Below, piece by piece: positions 58,432 to 64,000 of a DNA stretch of 64,000 nt. Where the stretch lies: NCBI GenBank assembly GCA_017654935.2, contig CM065690.1, positions 20,849,066-20,913,065 on the forward strand, written 5' to 3'. The DNA is from Phymorhynchus buccinoides. Its lineage: Eukaryota > Mollusca > Gastropoda > Neogastropoda > Raphitomidae. The number at the start of each line of letters is the position of its first letter. Positions within the stretch are counted from its first letter, which is position 1. The translations under genes and the position numbers were made by a program. Below the pieces are notes generated by a model. It was given only the letters and a program-made list of their open reading frames with translations. It did not search any database and had not been told where the DNA came from.

Positions 58432-58908
58432 TAAAGGGGCACCCTGGTGGATGCATTTTTGCAAGAAACACGTCAAGATCACCTGGAAAACACCCTTTAC
58501 AGAGATCGCAACAGGAGGTGCTGGAAGTCAAATTCTTTCAGTGAAAGAGAAGGCACAAGAGAAGGCCGTCTGAGTTGCTTCGACCAAATCACGAAATTTC
58601 CACAATACAAGCCTTTTTATTTACAGTTTACCAAAAGGAGTTTCGCTCACAACAAAGAAAATAGCTCCAATTTTTTTTTTTTTTTTTTTTTACTGCATTA
58701 CAAAGAAGAAAAAGCTTCAACCACTTGAGTGGCCTCCACCCACACCATCCAAAATGGCTTCTCTCCGCCAAGGAGGAGTCGCCGTTTGGACGGTTTGATT
58801 TCTAGGAAACCAGAGCAAAGTGAGTGTTCCGATCCTTGAAAAGGCTGTCTTTCTGGTGATCTCGACGTGTTTCTTGCAAAAGTTCATCCATCAGGGTGTC
58901 CCTTTAAA
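58432..58908. mobile_element. TTAAAGGGGCACCCTGGTGG-ended element
   Basis: Left TTAAAGGGGCACCCTGGTGG with TTGCAAGAAACACGTC. Right GACGTGTTTCTTGCAAAAGT and CAGGGTGTCCCTTTAA. About 475 bp. Relatives are at about 62200-62472 (right half) and 63590-64000 (reverse, running off the window). The 93-codon frame inside shows no known motif. Confidence 0.75.
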
Positions 58909-58909
58909 A

Positions 58910-59245
58910 GTCAAAAGTATGACCAATGTTGACTATTTGTCATGATTCCTCCATGACCTTTCCCTTGCTGGTTATCTGGATGTACACTGGATGCACATTA
59001 ACATTTCATTCACATGGATAGCAAACGTTTTTCTTTTCTTTTCGATGAAGTGAATGTCCCCAACCCAGTTTGTCCGGAGCGGAATCGGTTGAGATGATCA
59101 GTGCGTTGCTTGTCAGTTTTGTACGGGAGAAGTGTATCGGAGAAGACAGTGTTGTGCATTGAATATAACTTCAGAAACTTGATTTTCGTCTGTTTCTTTT
59201 CTGTGGGGCGTTTGTTTGGTTTTAGTTAACATAGCTTCACTTACC
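58910..59245. other. 3' flank, nothing recognised
   Basis: No repeat or gene recognised. Confidence 0.4.
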
Positions 59246-59248
59246 AGC

Positions 59249-59684
59249 CGCCGTGGTGTAGTGGTAAAAATCGTGGACTACTGGCTGGGAGGTCACGGGT
59301 TCGAATCCCATCACGGGGCAGTGGGTGGATGCCCCTGCCCCCTCCACGAGTCTCTCCCCGTGGGGATACTGGGGGGGTCTTTTGTAAAAATAGTTCCCCC
59401 ACCTTCTGGAAGTTATGTGCTTGTAACTTCCTCTAATCTGCCATTCTCTTTGACTCTGCATTTTACCTTTGCTTTCTATCATTACTATTTTTCTGACTTT
59501 TTGCCCATTCACCTGCCTTTTTAAAAAAACAATCTTCCAAATAATGTTTCTCCTTTGAGCTCCTCTGAAATCAGAATGTGTCGGCTGTACGCAGCGGGGA
59601 GACCAGTGAAAATTGAAAACCGGACACATACGTATCTTATCCATTATGGCCATATGGCCCGGGAACGCAGAAGAAGAAGAATCC
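59249..59684 (+). mobile_element. Full-length tRNA-derived SINE, type I
   Basis: Head with an A box (TGGTGTAGTGGTAAAAATCG, from 59254) and a B box (GGGTTCGAATCCC, 59297-59309), as in tRNA genes. The acceptor stem does not pair well. Then the body (CCCCGTGGGGATACTGGG; CTTCTGGAAGTTATGTGCTT), the type I 3' module (GTGTCGGCTGTACGCAGCGG; CATATGGCC) and a (GAA)n tail. It is the most complete SINE in the window. Confidence 0.82.
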
Positions 59685-60288
59685 CATCAGAGGCAAGGGT
59701 TTTTTCGGTCCTGGACCGACTCCTACCCAGAGAGTGAGTGGCTGTGGGCTCAATGGGAAGACTGAAACCATGCAGTCGAGCTTCATCCGCTTAACGGATG
59801 CGATTCTGAGATGCTCTAATTTCATGACCAATACTGCAGGTGGCTGTAGTTCTCAGGCCTGGTTAATGCCGGGATATCATTATGAAAGGAAGCATAGAAT
59901 ACAGCCCTGTCATGCAGTCTCAGGCCGATACGGAACTCCATAGCATCATCATCTGCCTCTTTCCATCAAAAAGAAAATAAATGTCTCAAATTCTGTGGCC
60001 TTGCATGCGCCCTACTCTCATGGTGACCTTAGTTTCAATTACCAATCCAGTTTATGCCCTTGGTGCGTTCAGGTCAAAGTCATGGGGATCTTGGTAAGGA
60101 ATAGGGTTAGGGATAGGGTTAGGAACATGTCAGAGTTAATGTTAGTAGTTTTTGAAGACATTTGTGTACATGTTTTTGCATCCCGTGATTGAGCCCCATG
60201 CCCGTAGCCTGGAGAATATGAGTTACGGGCCCGTACCCCTAGCCGCTGTCAGTTAGTTTTGAGGTGAAGATTTATAAACAAATTTCTC
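59685..60288. other. 3' flank, nothing recognised
   Basis: A 69-codon open frame at 59734-59943 has no recognised motif or start context. GGGTTAGGGATAGGGTTAGG at 60105 is a short telomere-like stretch. Confidence 0.4.
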
Positions 60289-60289
60289 C

Positions 60290-60462
60290 GAAGTCGGAGT
60301 GTGACTGCCCACGTGGTGGGGTAGTCAAAAACGGTGGGGTAGTCACGATTACACACGTAATGTTCTCATCCCTAGCTGGTGCATTTGTATCATAGTGTTC
60401 AAGTGCTTCGGTTGTTGGGATGATCCTGGAGGTTTTTTAAGCCAGGGTACGACAACGGTAAT
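60290..60462 (+). mobile_element. Retroposon-like repeat
   Basis: Third copy of the GTGGGGTAGTCAAAAACGG / GTAATGTTCTCATCCCTAGC repeat; see 48792-48932. Confidence 0.55.
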
Positions 60463-60465
60463 AGG

Positions 60466-60657
60466 TGAAGACAGGGTAAAAAGCCCATGGGCGGGTAAGA
60501 AGCCCATGCCAATTATGAAATGAAGAAAATTTCAGTCACATTTTGCCCATGAGACGAGTGTTAATGTTTAGCATTCGTCTCATGGGCAAATTTGACTGAA
60601 CTTTTCTTAATTGGCATGGGCATCTTACCCACCCATGGGCTTTTTACCCCGTCTTCC
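60466..60657. mobile_element. Foldback element (GAAGACAGGGTAAAAAGCCC)
   Basis: Arms of about 88 bp with a few mismatches: GAAGACAGGGTAAAAAGCCC...CATTTTGCCCATGAGACGAG and CTCATGGGCAAATTTGACTG...GGGCTTTTTACCCCGTCTTC around a ~12-nt loop (TTAATGTTTAGC). Confidence 0.8.
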
Positions 60658-60659
60658 CC

Positions 60660-61135
60660 ATTTCACATTTCTTCCTAGCGTCAAGAACGATCATGTGTAA
60701 CAGAAATGTACTGAAGCGCACGTGGTGTGCGTGTGTCATAACCAGAAGGTGGTAGTTATACCTAGTTGCTGTGTTCACGCATTTCACATGGGGTGGTTCA
60801 ACTTGCTATGTCAGTAGCAAGCATTGGGGCAGTCAGAGCTTAGTGCCCGACGTGAACGGACCTGTCACCTGCCAAGAGAGATAGGCCTTCTGCCTGTCCC
60901 AAGCAGTAGCTATTAGTGTTGACTAATAGGAAGCTGGAAGGTTACAGCAAGCTTCTTGCTGGAAAGATACAGCAAGGGACTGCTGATTATCACCCGCAGA
61001 GTTTACGGAGCGAAGGTGATATGTTTTTGTTGTGTAGGTTAGGTTAGGTTAGGCATTAGGGACAGGCTTTCTCAGCCTAGGCCTTGCAGCCTATAAAAAG
61101 TCCCATCATTAGCTGTGTGCAAGTGGCTGTGTGTG
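60660..61135. other. 3' flank, nothing recognised
   Basis: Two copies of GGTTAGGTTAGG near 61039. No gene. Confidence 0.4.
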
Positions 61136-61161
61136 TGTGTGGGGGGGGGGGGGGGGGGGGG

Positions 61162-61557
61162 AGGGTTGTTAACAGCATATCACCATGAAGGAATAAAGAT
61201 AGGAAGATGAAACTTGATGTGCATGTAGGCTAGGTACTGTAGATGTGCCGTTTGGTGTCGAGGTCATGACCTTGATGTATGACCTTGAAAACTGAAAATC
61301 TATTTTTAGCCATATCTTGGGCACCAGTCAATATATGATGTTGAAACTGGGTATGAAGGTGGTTTCGCTTATGCTCCTTCCGAATATTGTTGACTTATCA
61401 AGGTCAAGGTCAAGGAGATCGCTGGACCCTGAAAATCGGGGGGTCGGAAAAATGGAGTTCCCAAGATGAAATCAGGTGGGGAATGTAGCGTAGCGTAACT
61501 CCGCGGGTGATTCTCGAATGCTACATTCGATAACTTTTCAATCTAGTATATAATTAT
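61162..61557. other. 3' flank, possible dispersed repeat
   Basis: Contains GGTCATGACCTTGATGTATG and TCAAGGTCAAGGTCAAGGAG, a style seen in dispersed animal repeats. Only one copy is in the window. Confidence 0.35.
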
Positions 61558-62201
61558 GTTCTGCGCGTTTTCAGAATGCGGTACAAAGCTGGAATTCCCA
61601 CTTTCTGTCCCATTCGAGAATTTGGATGGACTGAAAGGCAAAGCGGCGCTATTCAAAAACGAAAATGTCAGATTGCGACGAGCTGGCCCATCGGGCTAAA
61701 ATAAAAGAAATAACGAAGAAAGCTGGTCAGGCGTCAAACTCAAAAATCATTTCAAACAGGACAAATACGATCAGATTGTTTCTTTTTTAAAAGGAAACAC
61801 AAATGTTGTAGACAAAAGCGCTCTAGCAAAGTTCAAATGGCATGCTCGAACAAAGAACTAATCGCTTCTCACATTCGAATGCTTGAACTTGAAAGACATG
61901 CTGTGTGTTCCTGCCAAGTTTATTGGTTGAAGTTGAACGATTCTCTCTCTCTCTCTCTTTTCGCCGAATCAGCCAACTTCATTGGCTTGACGTCATGATC
62001 TTATTCCCGATTAAGAATAACTGTTCACCAAGCTCACAATTCCAGCTTTGTTGCACATTCTCACTTTGCGCACAGTGTCGGCACAATTCCGGAATTGTCC
62101 GTGAAAGGGGGGCAATTCTAGAATCGGCTGCGCAAAGTTGGAATTCTCACTTTGTCCCGTCCAATTCTGGAATTGTACCGCATTCCGAAAACGCGCAGAA
62201 C
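61558..62201. mobile_element. TIR element GTTCTGCGCGTTTTC
   Basis: Left TTCTGCGCGTTTTCAGAATG CGGTAC, right GTACCGCATTCCGAAAACGC GCAGAA, about 640 bp, with internal inverted GGAATTC-containing motifs. It directly abuts the right half of a TTAAAGGGGCACCCTGG element (62202-62472), so it may have inserted there. Confidence 0.7.
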
Positions 62202-62559
62202 ATCTCTGTATTCAAATAGCTTCATTGGTTTTTTTGCTGCACTACAAAAAAGAAAAAGCTTCAACCACAATGCATTTGGCCCCCACCCACCCCATCCAAA
62301 ATGGCTTCTCTCTCCGGCATCTCCGCCAAGGAGGAATCGCCGTTTTGACTGTTTGATTTCTAGGAAACCAGAGCAAAGTGAGTGTTCCGATCTTTGAAAA
62401 GGCTGTCTTTTTGGTGATCGGTGATCTCGACGTGTTCCTTGCAAAATGTCATCCGTCAGGTTGCCCCTTTAAGAGTTGACTTAATAAATATACAAATCTA
62501 CTGCCTGGATGCTAAAGACAGTTTGCCCTAAGTTTTGTTGTTGTTATGCCATAGACATT

Positions 62560-62665
62560 TATTTCGCAGTATCCAGGCAGGACAAATACGGCTAGCGTAG
62601 CGCTCACCGGGGACGAGCCCCGACCGGCACAGCTTTCGCCCCGTCTTAACCATTCTGCCACATTC
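62560..62665 (-). mobile_element. tRNA-like SINE head, minus strand
   Basis: The reverse strand reads GTGGCAGAATGGTTAAGACG (A-box-like), then CGGGGCTCGTCCCCGG in place of the B box. It is not an intact tRNA. Confidence 0.5.
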
Positions 62666-62799
62666 TTTCCTCGTAACAGAAAAAACACATAGCCCATTGC
62701 TTTCTCAGTCAACAGATTGTCGTTCTTGACGGGCGTAATTGTGAATATTGCCTACTTTCACAAGTTGACAACTATTGAAAATTATAACAGTAGGACTCG

Positions 62800-63281
62800 A
62801 GGGGCAGTGGGTGGATGCCTCGTGCCTCCATACGGGGAGCTGGATCATCTAGCCCCGTCCACGAGTCGCTCCCCGTGGGGATATCGGGGAGTCTTTCGTA
62901 CAAGTGTCCCCACCTTCTGGAAGTTCTGTGTGTGCTTGTAACTTCCTCTAATCTGCCACTCTCTTTGACTCTGCCGTGTTACTACTTTTAGTCTAATATC
63001 AGCATTGTTGTGAACAGGACTGATTTAAAAACAATCAATCAAATCAATCATGGACTGTCTTTTCCCTTTGCTTTCTGTCGTCTGCTATCTTTCTGACTTA
63101 TTGGCCCATTCTCCTGCCTTTTAGGAACAATCTTCCAAATAATGTCATCCTTTGAGCTCCTCCAAAATCGGAATGTGTTGGCTGTACGCAGCGGGGAGAC
63201 CAGTAAAAACTGAAAACCGGACACATACGTACCTTACCAATTATGGGCTTATGGCCTGGGGACGCACAAGAAGAAGAAAGG
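62800..63281 (+). mobile_element. tRNA-derived SINE, type I, partial head
   Basis: Begins CGAGGGGCAGTGGGTGGATG, just after the expected B box. The body and type I end match 59249-59684. A ~90-bp stretch at about 62978-63058 separates the two halves of the body and may be an insertion. Confidence 0.7.
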
Positions 63282-63394
63282 CACACTGTAAGACTGTTAA
63301 AGCTCCCGAGTTCAGGAGAAAAAAACACGAACAAATGTGTCGCCGAGCGGCAGACATGTCCTTTGCCCGTTTCGCCGCATCATCACTAGATCAC

Positions 63395-63487
63395 CATCTT
63401 TATCGTCACCATCATCGTCATCATCATCACATCGTCATCATCACATCATCATCATCATTACTGTCATCGCCATCATCATCACCAGAT
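63395..63487. repeat. (ATC)n microsatellite
   Basis: Interrupted CAT/ATC repeat. The His-rich frame across it is an artefact. Confidence 0.9.
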
Positions 63488-63590
63488 TAACATAAGTTAG
63501 ATCACCAGCCTCGCGGTAGCGTTTCCGGCTCCAGTAGCCTTGACCTTTGACCAATGACCTTCATATTCGAACTTGGCCTAGATCGATATC

Positions 63591-64000
63591 TTAAAGGTGG
63601 ACCCTGACTGATGAGGTTTTTCAAGGAACACGTCGAGATCACCAGAAAGACAGCCTTTTCAAGGATTGGAACACTTACTTTGCTCTGGTTTCCTATAAGT
63701 CAAAACGGCGATTTCTCCTTGGCGGAGATGCCGGAGAGATAAGCCAGTTTGGATGGGGTGGGTGGAGGCCAATCCCATTGTGGTTGAAGCTTTTTCTTTT
63801 TTGTAGTGCAGTAAAAACAAAACAAAAAAGAAGCTATTTCCTTTGTTGTGAGCGAAACTCCTTTAGATAAACTATATAATTAAAAAATAAATAAATAAAA
63901 AGGCTTGCATTGCGAACATTTCATGCAAATAATTTGGTCTAAACTCAGGCGGCCATTAGAAAATAAGAGAAGGCACACGCCTTCTCTTTGGGTGAAATAA
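63591..64000 (-). mobile_element. TTAAAGGGGCACCCTGG-type element, runs off window
   Basis: Starts TTAAAGGTGGACCCTGACTG and continues with the reverse complement of the 58432-58908 interior (GATCACCAGAAAGACAGCC; CCTTGGCGGAGATGCC). It is probably longer than the first copy. Confidence 0.7.

Noticed and set aside
59251..59325. Possible tRNA gene
   Set aside because: A and B boxes are present but the acceptor stem does not pair, and the sequence continues into a SINE body found in several other places.
59734..59943. Separate small gene (69 codons) downstream of MICAL
   Set aside because: No recognisable motif, follows directly on a SINE, and no splice or promoter evidence.
60095..60125. Telomere-like GGGTTAGG repeats
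   Set aside because: Only a few imperfect units with intervening bases; not a telomere or a clear internal telomeric array.

Overview
The window looks like animal genomic DNA, most likely from a lophotrochozoan and probably a marine gastropod mollusc. The evidence is the spliced gene structure with GT/AG introns, GC-rich exons inside AT-rich introns, very long (CT)n, (TG)n and (ATT)n tracts, and many kinds of short non-autonomous transposons and tRNA-derived SINEs. The phylum is inferred from the style of the repeats. Only the metazoan assignment is secure.

The one protein-coding gene I can support is the 3' three quarters of a MICAL gene (F-actin monooxygenase with calponin-homology, LIM and bMERB domains) on the + strand, from before position 100 to the stop codon at 45824-45826. 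I place 22 coding exons. Their phases match at every junction, giving about 2089 codons. Order of parts: C-terminal end of the FAD monooxygenase domain (exon 1), linker (2), CH domain (3-5), basic Ser/Pro linker (6-8), LIM zinc finger (9-10), acidic linkers (11-15), a 1187-codon disordered exon (27536-31096), a short exon (17), and the C-terminal bMERB Rab-binding coiled coil (18-22). The promoter and most of the catalytic domain lie upstream of the window. Exon 13 (20676-20729, 54 nt, phase 2/2) is a probable cassette exon.

The most unusual feature is that fragments spanning exon/intron junctions of this gene have been copied repeatedly into the neighbouring introns. The exon 2 acceptor is present 15 times (68-bp unit), the LIM exon 9 acceptor 3 times, the LIM exon 9 donor 16 times (about 102-bp unit), the exon 14 acceptor region twice (78-bp unit), the exon 19 donor 4 times and the exon 21 donor about 7 times. 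In the LIM case each unit carries an acceptor-like and a donor-like site around a 60-nt phase 1/1 segment, so each could in principle act as an in-frame cassette.

The introns and the 18-kb 3' flank (45827-64000) are filled with mobile elements. These include TTAA-flanked piggyBac-like MITEs, one nested inside another with the empty site visible in other copies. There is a CAGACCTG-ended family with 6-bp target duplications, some copies carrying a zinc-finger remnant. Also present are CAGTGGAACCTCCC-ended elements, several foldback elements including a perfect 95-bp-arm palindrome at 51377-51567, and a tRNA-derived SINE family with two different 3' ends. I see no second gene, no rRNA, no functional tRNA and no CRISPR array.
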